Shown: piece after piece, positions 1-11,908 of the stretch
Position numbering within the stretch: the stretch's first letter is position 1
Layout of the letters: every line of letters begins with the position of its first letter
Assembly: GCF_001949145.1 (NCBI RefSeq)
Contig: NW_019091403.1
Location: 1,159,561 to 1,223,560, forward strand
Source of the DNA: Acanthaster planci
Taxonomy: Eukaryota; Echinodermata; Asteroidea; Valvatida; Acanthasteridae
DNA: 64,000 nt
Reading direction: 5' to 3'
Notes under the pieces: generated by a model
Databases searched by the model: none
Told to the model about the DNA's origin: nothing
Seen by the model: the letters and a program-made list of their open reading frames with translations, nothing else
Program-made: the position numbers and the translations under genes

Positions 1-231
1 CATGAACACATCTTCTTTGACCACCTTCTTGAAGACCTGCCTCAGATTGAACCTATCCAGAACTTCATGGAGCTGGTCTGTGTGGGACTTGGTCAGAACC
101 CGTACTTGACCGTCCAGCAGAAGCATGACCACATCCTGTGGTTCAAGACGTACTTCAAGGAGCGAGAGGATGTGATCAGAGAGGCAATGGAGGCAGATCG
201 GGCGGCTGAGGCCAGGGAAACGGCCACATAA
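1..231 (+). CDS. MRPS31: Mitochondrial ribosomal protein S31, C-terminal coding exon (partial)
   Basis: The frame is open from base 1 (first codon CAT, His) to a TAA at 229-231, giving 76 residues that begin HEHIFFDHLLEDLP and end in ARETAT. The block FMELVCVGLGQNPYLTV, followed by QKHDHILWFKTYF, matches the conserved C-terminus of mitochondrial small-subunit protein mS31, where the human counterpart reads FMELVTCGLSKNPYLSV. MRPS31 is a structural protein of the animal mitoribosomal small subunit, made in the cytosol and imported. Only the end of the gene is here; upstream exons and the presequence lie left of the window. Relative to human, the protein ends in an extra acidic/alanine-rich tail. 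The exon's true 5' boundary may be outside the window. Confidence 0.88.
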   Translation, partial: HEHIFFDHLLEDLPQIEPIQNFMELVCVGLGQNPYLTVQQKHDHILWFKTYFKEREDVIREAMEADRAAEARETAT

Positions 232-547
232 TACCCACTCCACCAACTCTGTCCATGCAGATTCCCTTAGGTGTGCGTACCATCACCTGCTGACCAGAAA
301 TGAGTGTATTTTCTTAAGAATCACTGCATGTGCCGTTGGAGTTCAGCTTTTCTGATATCAAAGCTCGAAGACTTTGCCTGTGGGACACTAGATTTGTTGA
401 ATTTGCTGAAGAGTCCAGGGCATAAAGTTATTAGCTGGCAGTGAGACTGGATACATTCAGTGTCTGTACTTGTTTCATCATTTGCTACTTAAAGGAATAT
501 GTTTTCAAGTTTGATCTAGAGTGTCAAATTACAATGTATGTTGTAAT

Positions 548-553
548 AATAAA
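548..553 (+). terminator. Candidate poly(A) signal of MRPS31
   Basis: A canonical AATAAA lies 317 bp past the MRPS31 stop, and the intervening sequence has no coding features, as expected for a 3' UTR. A T- and GT-rich stretch follows at 586-660, as expected downstream of a cleavage site. The cleavage site itself cannot be placed from sequence alone. Confidence 0.5.
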
Positions 554-1231
554 ACGAGATTGTCCTGTTCGTGAAAGGTTACTCCTTCTGCATGTACTGT
601 TTATTGGCTGTGTTTGTACTCGCTACATGTACAATTACTCCTTGTCTGGAGGCGTCTTTTAGATTGGTTATTTGGAATTGGGATGTGGCTGGGTTGTGTG
701 ACTGATGCAAAAATATTTGGACCCTCTTTCATTATCACTGTAGACCCGCCCTCTACGGTCGTTGAGAATGCCATATCCTTGTTCCAGTGTGACGGGCACA
801 GTTCAAAGGAATCTTGTCCACATAGCGTAGAATACCTTTGAAGATCGACATTACAGACAAGAGTCAATCTTTGTCGGGCAGACTGAAGCTCCCTTTTCGT
901 CTATTCATATCACCTTCTTGACAGGAGTGATTCCAAATCCCACTCGAGATTCCCAAGTTGGTAGACTGCTGGAGAAAACTCACTATGTCGGCGCAACCTT
1001 TTATCCTGCCGTCCAAGCACCGTGTAATCCCTGGGCACAATCCAATAGGCCATGATAGGATTGCCCGAGGAAATATTCCACGAGCTTTAGGAGAAAAAAA
1101 ACCCTGGTCCCTGGCGAAGATGCATCCAATCACCGTACCCCGGTCTGCCAAGATATCGGTACTTTCAGCTCAACTGTCGCTTATGTACAGCGTGAAGAAG
1201 ACAATAGGTCGGATGACAGTTTAAAAACAGG

Positions 1232-1276
1232 AAGATGGTGATGGTGATGATGAGGTTGATAATAAGTGATGATGTG
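1232..1276 (+). repeat. Degenerate GAT/GGT trinucleotide microsatellite
   Basis: The stretch consists of repeated GATGGT/GATGAT units with interruptions. It is simple-sequence DNA and is not coding in any supported frame. Confidence 0.5.
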
Positions 1277-4200
1277 ACCGAAACGTCTTAACAGATCTTA
1301 GCATGACTTTTAATCTTGTCACTTCTATGGGAGCTTCGCCGATCCGCGGTAGTGATCTATAAAAGCGCTTCACAAAAGATCACAAATACTTAAGACAAAC
1401 ATCCTCAAATGTACAGAGTGCCCGCTCCCAAACAATTACTCCAGTAAAAGGGGGGTATTTGATAAATTGAGGGGTGCTAAGGATTGGTGATGAGGGGCCC
1501 CTGATCGGTGTTAAGAGGCGGAAAACTAGGATCAGATTTCTTTAAACGGTCGATCGAGTTAAAGACTTCAAAGTAGGGATCTGCAAGAAGTAAATGCCGT
1601 GACTGAATGAATCTTGATAAGTGTTGCTTTTGTGAAAAAGTAATTTGAAGAAATGTAGCGTAGTGTTGACGAGGGGGTTGAGAAACTTAAGTGATCTCAA
1701 TAGAAAAGGGCTTGAATGTAACGCTTCATTATTCTGGAGAGTGTTTTGCTACGTGTGGCGTGTCCAGGTTGAAGACCTCAAGAGTGGGAAGTTTCCTTTA
1801 AAAAGTCATATATGTGAAATACAGAGCGAATGTGTCAAAGCCTTTTTCCAAGGCGTTATCATTTAGACATGGTACGGTAAGGGAAAAACTCTGTGAGATT
1901 CTAAGTGAATTAACTTGTATTCAGTTCGGTGGCCAGATATCCAAAAGGGTGTACGATTGAAGTTAATTTGACGTCAATGGTGTGGCCCAACCAGGTGTAG
2001 ACCACAGGTGGAGAACAGTTTACTCGAGAAGTATTCGTCATCACCACTTGTCTTGCTGAGAGCAAACACCAACCCATCCTCCAACCTGTTGGTCGGTCAC
2101 TTCAGAACCACTACTCAACTTTCCTCCCTCAAATAAGATGAGTCTAAAGAGATGCCGTGGCATCGTTTGCAGTGTTTACAGAAGATTACAGCCGTCTTGT
2201 AATGTGGTTTGTATAAACAGACGTCTTTATGAGCGACTGATGTTGATATCAAACATAGGGAGATTCGCTGGACAGAACGGATTTTCCGTGTGATCATGAC
2301 TAAAGACAACGCTTCGAGGTATACGTTCTATCTGTCACTATATTTGTACGTGTTTCTTCAGCCATGTATCGAGGACGTATTGCCGAAAATATAGCAAATA
2401 CATGTAATTGACTTGGCAGCCTCGGTCACGCCTTCTGTGCACCGTCTGTTTTGTGCAAAATTGCGCATGCCTGTTATCAAGCACCCTCCTAATGATCGCT
2501 GGATGTATGCTCTGACTGAAAATAACTGCTTGACGCAAAGATATTTTTGGGTATTGTTGGCGATATCGAGGCTAGTAAAGAGAGGTACAACATCCCTCAA
2601 CCATGTTTTTCTGTGTTTCACGCCGATGAGGGCGCCTTTCCTGAAGCTGTACATGCCGCTTCTTTAAAAGCACTATACGCTATTGTACGCAGGCAATCTT
2701 TGAGACCTCCTCATTGTTAGGGAGTTTTTACTCCCAAGTGAATCACTACAAGAAGGTGAGGATAATCCTAAGCCGGGGGCGCTAGAGCGACCCGGCCTCC
2801 TCCAGGGAAACCAATCGTGGCCAATTAACTTCTGGAAAAATGACCGCGGGCCGGGCTTATCCAAATCCCTCGCCCTCGCCTCTTGGACCTGGCCCTCAAG
2901 AGACCCGGTCCTGTTCAACTCCAGCTCAGGTGCCCCTTTTGGAGATTTTTTTCCTTTTTGGAAGGCACTGTAGATATAGTTTTTCTACCAGGTGTTGTGG
3001 CCATCTCAAATGTGCTTCTGGCTTATCGTATAATGTGGGTCGTCCAACAAAATGAGGTCTTATAGGGATGATGTTCTCCCTGTAAAGTACAACAACAATG
3101 TGGATGGACTTACCTACCTCATTAGCCGGCTTTAGATCTTAGTAAATAGATTTGGATCGTAAACCCGACAGCACCTTTGATACTTCGTTACTTCATTGTT
3201 TCTTCGCTAAAATGCGCAACGGCAGGTAACTAGCCAGTGGCATGACAGACACGAAACATCCGATTTTAACAAGTAGTGCGTGCCTGTCCCTCATGCTGTG
3301 AATGCATCACAGGAGGCTAAAGCCAGGTGAAAAAAAGGTGTTGGTGTTAATGCACGTTGAGTACGATAAACAAGGACATTTTTTTCACTGGCCACACAAG
3401 GTCCTGATACCTTACCGTTGCATGCAGCGGCTCAGAGAGATCTATTCTCCTCCAAGTTTCTTTGCTCTTCTCCTTACAGCAGCGAGCCGGGTACCGCTTG
3501 ATCCCCTAACTCGGGTCTATACGGGATGCTCCCTTGGGCGGTCTATTTCATACCGACTTGTTTTGTTATTTGGCCTAGCCACCTGCAGTCAACGGGCGGC
3601 TACACTCGCCAGACACAAGAGCCATAGAGCCCCCTGAAAAACGGTCCCCGAACCCACCGCCTTGAGGGTGAGTTTGACTTGTGCGTGTACCTTACAACCC
3701 GCAAGGGACGAACCTAAAACCCAAACAGACTTCCATTTTTTCACCCTCTTTTCTTTATCTTTATTTCTTTTCAATCAATTTGCCATTTTTCTCCCCTTCC
3801 AACAATCCTCCCGGCTTTTTCACTCCGACACCGACTCTTTCACAAACTTTTCAACGTCTCAGAAAAAAAAGACAGAAAAAAATCTGTGGGGATCATAAAA
3901 AGAGATGTCAATCACGTCAACATTTCAAGTCGATTGTGAAAAGAAAAAAGGTGAAGAAAAAAGCAGCGAGTTGTTTTCTTGCATTTGATAGCGCAGGGCA
4001 CATGCGCATTGAATGTACCGCACTGCTTGGGGCCTACAAACGCCGGCAAGGTATTTATATTACTAAACGAAAAGTGCGACGTGTGAAAGAACCTAATTCG
4101 AAACAACACCACAAGAAAAGGTTCGGCTTTTTCTCCCTTTTTCTCGTTGTAAACTCCTACGCTTTTTCTTTTCTTGCTCCATAACTTTGCACTTGTGGAT

Positions 4201-7079
4201 GAAATGTAAACTCAGTTTATACGCCGTCACTCATTACCCGGTGTAATCTGAGTGGAAAACTACGGGTTGGTAATCACACCAATACTACGTTTACAAAAGA
4301 ATTCGACACAAACTCTACCAAGTCTTACTCTTAATTATACTCACCACCGCATCATTCTGCCTGAATCTTGAGCTTGTCTTATATCGTCTCAATTCAGTTG
4401 CAACTCAACTTGTCCATCCCGTATCACATTTACAAGGCAGTCTGAAAATAAAATAAGGATTTAAGGATTTTCCTTTGACCGGACAAAAAGGATTTTGTTT
4501 AATCAACCACTTATAAAACAACACCCCTCCTGCGTTAAAAATGACGAAACATGGCGTTGGAATGAAAAAAAACCAGCTTTGTTGTTGAAATTTTTAATTT
4601 TCAGGAGCACATTACAACGCAGGCGTCGCTAGAGGGCGATGTGGGAGCGTCACAACCCCTTCCCCCATTCGGTTCTGTCGGCAAAATCATGGGTGCTGTC
4701 AGCAAGGATGGATAAGGAAGGGGGGGGGCTCAGTTAAATGTCAGGTAGGGTAATCAGACGGTTACACTCGTGAAATTCGCTGACGGCCCATCGGCAGATT
4801 TCATGATGGCACCCAATCCCTTAAAATGGTCTGAGAAAGCCCTTGGTCAGTAGGATGTTAAAGGCTAAAATAAGACGACCTTAATTTAGGTACATTCCGT
4901 CAGTCATTGCACTTTTCAAGAAGTCTTTTCTACCCATGTTCGTGTCAGACAAAACCACTGCTGCCGCAAAATGACCGGTGTCTCCCTTCACCACAATCTG
5001 CGGGTTTTCGCTCTCAATGCCCCACTGGTTGTTGAGTTCCGCATTCACTTTTGTTACCTGTAATCGTCACCGAAATGTCAACCCAACCGCAGTTTGTCAT
5101 TCATCAGTATAACGTCTTTTCGATGCCCCTCAACCACTCAGTGAAATTTGTTTAAAGCTTTAAGAGATTAGCAAGGTGTAAAAGGTCATAATTTTGCGGT
5201 TTTCCTTCAGAGAACCAGGTTTTGTAAAGATTTGCCTGTACGCTCATAAAGTAGGCCTTAGTGAAAGCTGTTGTGGCTTTTTAATTGGTACGATTTGTCT
5301 TACGCTATTGAGAATGTAGGGCGCAAGGAAACGACACACGGGTACACCGACCGCGGTGGCTTTAGTTGGTCAGCAGTTTAAACACTGGCCGGAACCGTGA
5401 CCTGGAACGAGTTATCGGACATGCCTTAAAGCGACGCCTGGTTGTGACAGTGACGTTTAAAAGTTAATATGAGTGTAAAAATATTTGCTTTACATTAGCG
5501 AAAAAGGCCAGGCCATTGTTATTAAGAAGACTTGAAGAAATGTATTAATAGACGTTCATGTTTCGGTGGGTATCCGGTGAAGGGGGAGGAACACATGATT
5601 TCTGTGGGTTTGGGAAAACATGGCACTGTTGAGAAGAGTTGTCAACATCAAAGAGAAACCGAATTGGTTTTCGTAGATAATTTGTAAAGCTCCTACCTTA
5701 CCAAACACCTACTCATAATAATTATATTCCATTACCTGGCCTTGCGATAACTTCATTCTCTTGCCGTTCAACTCTCCCCTAGACTAGAATGAAGTCAGCT
5801 ACTTTTTTTGTCCCGACAAAAAGTCTTGTTTTAATATCGCCAACCCAGAGTAGTCCGTGAACCGGCTAACTTTGATCCTGGTATCGGTTTCCACAGTACG
5901 CTACAGGCTTTCTATTCACAGCAACATATTTTGAGGCTCCTGTTTTTGTGGGGGAACTTTCCAGAGCTAAGAGTGATGTTTTTCCTGTGTTTTTTCTCGG
6001 GTAAAGGCGCAGAACCCCCTTCAACTTTCTATTCCCAAAGGAGTCTGAGCGGTGTGAATATCTCTAAATACCGGGGCGAGTAGTGCAGGTAATAATACGA
6101 AGATTGTGATGAATGAATCGACGAATGAAGTGAAATCGTGGTGCGAGGGATTAGAATTGGGTCTGATCCGCAAGCCAAATAAACTCGATCTTGCTCGGGC
6201 GCAGGGGGACTCGAGTCTTGTTTTCCCGAAGGGGGCTGGATATTTTTGTTCGGTTAAACTGGGCGAGAAACGAGCGAAGGAAATCCACAAAGAGCTAACT
6301 GACGCAGAATCAGAGTCAATGTCGACACTTTTAACTGCGGTCGGACCCGGTTAGTGTCACTAGCGTTCACTCTGAATGACACACAAAAAAAAAAACTCGG
6401 CAGGGCTGCTCTGAAAGGGTCCGCATTGTGACAACGCATGAGTCTTCCAAACTGGTATTTTGGGGCCCATAGTGTGTTTTCTTTTTCTTGTTTTGTTTGC
6501 GTCGGTTGGTTTGATCTCAGAGGGTCACGGAGGACAGATTTTTATTTCGGATAAAACACCTGTACCTGAGGTCCCGAGGGGAAAAGAAAGAGTGAGAGAT
6601 TTGACATTTTGATTTCTGAAATTGAGTCATTCTGTAGCTGTAATTTGTTGTTCATCATCGACAGGAAAAAGAAGTAAAGAACCGTACGTGAATAAAGGTT
6701 AGCGGGTTGTTGGATGACTTCTCAACTAGGAAGAGGCAAGACCAACGCGGACACAAACACAGTACTAGTCAATAAAGTGTCCCGTTCGTTTTTGTTACTT
6801 ATCCAGTCCCTTGAGGTGGGGTTCGTGAGGGTTCTATCTTGCCGTCAGCTGACCTTTTCCTGACATAGGAAAATGTTTGAAATTTTTTAAAGCGCCCTCT
6901 GTTCGGATGAATAACAGTTGTCCCCCCAAAAATCCACAACCATTTAAATATTATCAAGAGCCTCTACTGCCCCCCCCCAAATGGAAATAATCCCCTTAAT
7001 AGAACCCCTGAGTTACCCAAGGATGAACCAATTTATATAATTGGTGACAGAGTACTCCCTGAACCTTTGAGTGAGGTCG

Positions 7080-7235
7080 GCGTAGTACTTCTTTCCTCGC
7101 CTTCCACCTCTGTGGTCCCGGGTTCGATTCCTGGCCTAGTCCACATGTGGATTGGGTTTTCAGTCCCTACCTGATTCTGAGGGCTTTACCCAGAACATTC
7201 CTCTTGGGTTTTCCTCCCACCTCTAAAACTAACTA
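7080..7235 (+). mobile_element. tRNA-derived SINE fragment
   Basis: A near-perfect RNA polymerase III B box (GGTTCGATTCC at 7121-7131) sits in a tRNA-like context. It is followed by a non-tRNA body containing TTGGGTTTTCAGTCCCTACC and GGGTTTTCCTCCCAC. This arrangement is typical of the tRNA-head SINEs abundant in marine invertebrate genomes. The A box is poorly preserved, so the copy is probably 5'-degraded. A functional tRNA gene is excluded because no acceptor or anticodon stem can be folded around the B box. The 3' end is approximate, and I saw no clear target-site duplication. Confidence 0.6.
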
Positions 7236-9196
7236 CTTTTTATGGTCTCCCCGAGTCCCCACTACAGGTTTCTTCAGGCTTGCGAGCTACAGTACCTGGG
7301 GTGCTTTTGAGGAATCCTTGGTGTCATTACCAGAAATAATAAATCCTATTACGAACACCTTTATTCAGTTTTCAACTGTTAAGCATTTTGGCCCACTATC
7401 CTATCGTTTCAAGTTCTTTCTTCTTGCATCATATTGATCTTTGAAATATGTGACAAATTGGATACCCGGGGACTTAACGACACCCAGTTGAACTTCCGCT
7501 GAACTTGCCGGAAGTTCGTAAAGTGAAGAAGAATTGAAATTATGTTACCCGACAGGACCTCAACTGGCAATGAAGTTCGGTTTTATTCAGCCGTGACTTT
7601 TCCTAAAAACTCCAAAAGGGTTGTAGAATTGAGATTATGTGAGTCAGACCCCTTTTCACCCCACTTTTTGTTTCACCGCTTACCCACCGGACTGTCCACT
7701 TTCTTCACCAATTTTTGGGGAAGAAAGATTGACACTGTTGTCATGGGAACGGAACAATTCGAGCCAAATTGACTGACGAGAATGATTGATCAGAAGTTGG
7801 TTGCGGTTTGTTAACTCAACGCGCAATTGTTACAACTTCTGTCAAAACGCGGTAGTCTTTTGTTCCCACATTGGGCAGTTTTCGAAATGAGGGAAACATG
7901 CCACCTTGTGATGGAAACTTTTTCATCACCTTCTTACCATAGTGTCCATCATCTCAACAAGAAGTCATGACAGAAGTTGCAATTCCCCCAAAAAACAAAG
8001 AGTCCAGCTTCATTCGTATTCAGGTCAGCCAGCATTCAACCTCATTCTCATGTGGTACGATCTCGCCGCGCCATGTTCGTTCCCACCATGCCTTGCGCTA
8101 CTGAAGGCACGCGCACGCTGCCCATGGAGTCGAGGTTGGCCAGCACTATCTTGCACATATGCTGGACCACCAAAACCCAACAACAAATCCGACATTCAAG
8201 ATTGTCCAACGTCCGTTACTGTTTCGCTAGCAAAACAGGTCTACCGCCACCCTACACATTTTGCAGAAACCAAATGTCCATAAAAAACATCGAAATGCCC
8301 GAACGCATCCTCTCTTTGGTGACGCCATCGCTATTTATTGAAAAAAGATTCGAAAATAAATTTGATTTTTACATCAACAAACGCCATCTTTGTTGTGGTG
8401 CTATGGCTATTATTTGAACAGGCTCCAAGTTGCGCCATATCATGACGGGAAACACCGCTGCGGTCAGTGGAGAAAAAAGCGATCGGAATCATGCCACAAA
8501 ACTCAATTTCCGTTTTACGTTCGCTTGATTACAACGAGACTAAAGCCAAGCCTTCATTGGACCGTATGTAGCAGCAGAAACCCTCCTTTCCGGTCGTCAG
8601 AACAAAAAAGCCAGACCAGATTACAATCGAATAAGTCAATGTGTAACTAATAAGCTCGCTGGAGCCAGCTTCCTGCATTGGTATTATTAATTATCAGGCC
8701 CGTAGAGTATAGACCTTACAAAAGGTGGAGATTTGATGTTTGACCACGGGGCGAGCTGTGGGCTACGCCGGGCGGGACAGTGTCGGCGGGACGAGCCGGC
8801 GGGACGAGCCGGCGGGGCTGGCCGGTAGAACCGCCGCAGACTTCCCGTCGGATATGTTGCGTTACGCGCTTCGCTGCTTCATTGATCGTGGTTTCCTTCA
8901 GGATTTAACATCACGTCGCCATTGAGAACAACAAACTTAACGTCCGTTTTAATGAGAAAAACAGATCACGAGTAAGATCGTCGATATCTCTCCCATAACA
9001 AGCTGGAAATCAAACACCAACTACAGTTGTTGAACTGGAACTTTTAATAACCCACACGTCTTAGCTTACGGAACTTATACACTCAGGGAAAAGTTCCAAG
9101 CTTCATTTCAGACTTTGTCATAACACTTTTTTGAAAATTAGCATTATCACATTTTACGTTGACTATGCAAAAGAACCCCCTTCAAAAAGCCAAATC

Positions 9197-9386
9197 CACT
9201 CAGAAATAGTGAAAACCTCATAAGAGTGAAAAACCACTCCCTCCAGTTGTCCTTTATATGGCTTCTTAGCACAGTGGAGATGTTACTCTTTTTGGAGTGA
9301 TATTCACCCTTTTAGAGTATTTTTAAATCCTTTTACGGTGGTTTTTCACTCTTTTGAAGTGGTTTTACGAGGATTCGTTCTGAGTG
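9197..9386. mobile_element. MITE-like element with imperfect terminal inverted repeats
   Basis: The left end begins CACTCAGAA and contains AGAGTGAAAAACCAC (about 9215-9232). The right end contains GTGGTTTTTCACTCTTTT and ends TTCTGAGTG at 9378-9386. The two ends are imperfect reverse complements over roughly 40 bp and enclose a short AT-rich centre with no coding capacity. The total length of about 190 bp fits a non-autonomous DNA transposon. A target-site duplication was not identified, and the family name is unknown to me. Confidence 0.6.
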
Positions 9387-11884
9387 CGAGGTTGTTTTTT
9401 TACTCCTTTGCATGTAGGAGTGCTAGTGGTGTCCTAACTAATTTATCTTTTATATTTTGTCATCATTTCGTCTTTAAGGATAGGAGTTTGGATCCAAACG
9501 AAGTTTGGATCTTCAACTAATAGAGCAACCAAATTCCTTACCTAAAAAATAAAATAAACTAAAATACTTTAAAGATGAAAATAGCATAGTTTCAAGTACA
9601 CGTTGTTTGTATTCGCCTGTTATCGAAGTGAATACAGTTGCAGTTTTCTGGCAACCTTCAAACTTGACAGTCATTGAACCAATGTGAAATTGTATTTGTT
9701 ACCCAAAAGGTATTTCTTATTATTTTCCACGAGTCAGTGTCACAGGAGGCCCTGCACGGGGCCCGCGCTAACTTAACACCGGAGTTGGCTGAATTTCGTG
9801 CAGAAATTCCCAACCTTTTGCCTCGTTGGAGTTTGATCACTAAGTCACTCCGTGACAAGAATGCAATTTGTATCCAATTTATATAACTCGTATTCAGACC
9901 TAACAATACATTTCTGCTCTCTTCTTGTGTACTGGGAAGCTGCACAACCCATGACAATTCGCCGAGCGTAAAAACTTTCACAACTGCATCGGAGAAAAAT
10001 TGGCGTTAGATTTGAATGCCTTAAGACCAACCGCGGTGTGCGTCTGGGTGCGCTATTGACACTTATCATGTAGATATTAAACCCCATTTTGTGCTCGTTT
10101 TTCGCCTGCTTGGCAGGCACAATGCCTGGCAGGCCAGCAGCCCCGCCGAGATGTCGTCAGGCGATGTCGTGACTGGGCCCAAACCCGACGCCTAGGCCCC
10201 AAGTTCACGGTGAGGTCTGCCCGGCCGACTGGAAGGCCTATCTAACAATGAATGCCAAGGCCATCCCGCCAAAATGGAAGGAGAAAATAATAAACGATTA
10301 ACTTCGTAGCCTGCGCGCATTGATGTGTTATTTAATCTGGTCTTAGCTGGTTACACACATAAATGACCTTCTCCTGGTCTTTCCTTTCTTTTCTCGCTGT
10401 TCGGTTCCTGCTTTCTTTTCCCGTTTATCAATACAGGTTTGTTGTTTAGCTTGAATGAGGGGCACTGAAGAACAACATCGCCGCGGCGAAAACACGCCGT
10501 GTCCTCGGCCTTGTCGTAGCCTATGCGGTCCGGGTAGGGCTTCGTCTCTCTTGTTTGCGTGTCCTCCCTTAGCGGTCTCAAAAAAGTCAGATTTGACTGC
10601 TTCTGTTCTTTCAGGTCACTTGCCGTCGCAACTTCACGACTGATTTCATCTTCCTGTTTTTCTTCGTCCTTTGTTGGGAGGAGGCTACACTAGAAGAATC
10701 CCGTTCGGAGTCGCCAGGGAGACCAGAAGCGTCACCGCGTTGACGACCAAAGTGTTGCCGGTCCAAGCACGGGGGCGATCTGACCTCCGCGCGCCGCCTC
10801 CGAAGGTTTCGTACTCTTGTCTGCACCTCTTAAAACATGACACATTCGGTTAGAAAAATATATTACTGTGGTTCGGGAAGTTTCAGTGTTCACACATTTC
10901 ATGTTGTGCATGGGATTATTTCTGTTCCATAAAGGCACAACGACAGGTGTGCTCCCAAATCGAAGTACATGGACAGGTGGCTGCATTAATATGGTGAAAA
11001 GAATTAAGACTATGATGTACGTGGTGAATGCATCGACAGACCCCAAAGCGTTGTCATTTACCCGTGGCTGTTTTTACTCATTCTCTAATTCTCTAATTAT
11101 TTTCTTAAAGACACACACAAATCAAAAAATTTCCCATTTAAAAGGTATTTAAGTATATTTTGATTTTATTAGAAACTTACGTGAAAAAGTTCCCACAACT
11201 TTCGGGTTAACAAGAAGAAGTACCAGGCCGTCTTTTTCTGGCAGAGAAACAGGCTTTTGTCGACAGCACCTTGTGTTATTAATGCAGTAAGTATTAATGG
11301 AAAACGGGGTCGCTCAACTAGGCTTGACAAATCGTCTTTTATAACACAGCCCAGACGGTAACACTTGTCAAAACTTTGCCGCAAATTGAGATCAGAGGAC
11401 ACTGCGCTTTCATTCCGGAGGAAAAAAGGGCCTTCTTCTGCCCCAGATGATTTACTCTGATTTGCGAGCCAAAACGTGTCAGACAGCATCTTCCAACCTC
11501 TCCGTTGAAGAAGAAGAAGAACTATCTATCCAATTAGCCGTGGGCGTGGAACCCTCACAAGATCCCCGGCCACTGACACTTCAACTACTGAAAATACTCC
11601 AGTGTCTCGGTTTTGTTATTGTTGCCGTATACACGCAAAGGAGGGTCACACCTTGACAGGATTTAAGCCCTGTCTTCTGGTATTTACTCTTGATAATTAA
11701 GTTCCTGTGATCAGGAGACGAGAGGGGGACAATCGACCAGTCTGACCTTCTGGATGGATTACAACCTCACTGAGACAGGAGAGGATCTTAAGACAGGCTG
11801 ACATAGCTTAAAGAAGACTTTTGAAACGGCTGCGTGCAAATCTACTAAGTAGTGGCTTTAAACAAGGAACGCATCTTTCTTTCT

Positions 11885-11908
11885 TTGGTTGGTTGGTTGG
11901 TTGGTTGG
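11885..11908 (+). repeat. (TTGG)6 microsatellite
   Basis: Six uninterrupted TTGG units are followed by a G-rich tract. It is simple-sequence DNA with no other feature. Confidence 0.85.

Noticed and set aside
3302-4184. Open frames of 111 and 167 codons near 3300-4180
   Set aside because: They overlap frames on the other strand, have low-complexity K/F/S-rich composition from purine/pyrimidine tracts, and show no splice structure or recognisable domain.
7110-7140. Functional tRNA gene at the B box GGTTCGATTCC
   Set aside because: No matching A box at correct spacing and no cloverleaf; a SINE-type tail follows.
7942-8417. Open frames of 113 and 146 codons
   Set aside because: Two overlapping frames on the same strand, no recognisable motif, no supporting splice sites; consistent with chance openness.
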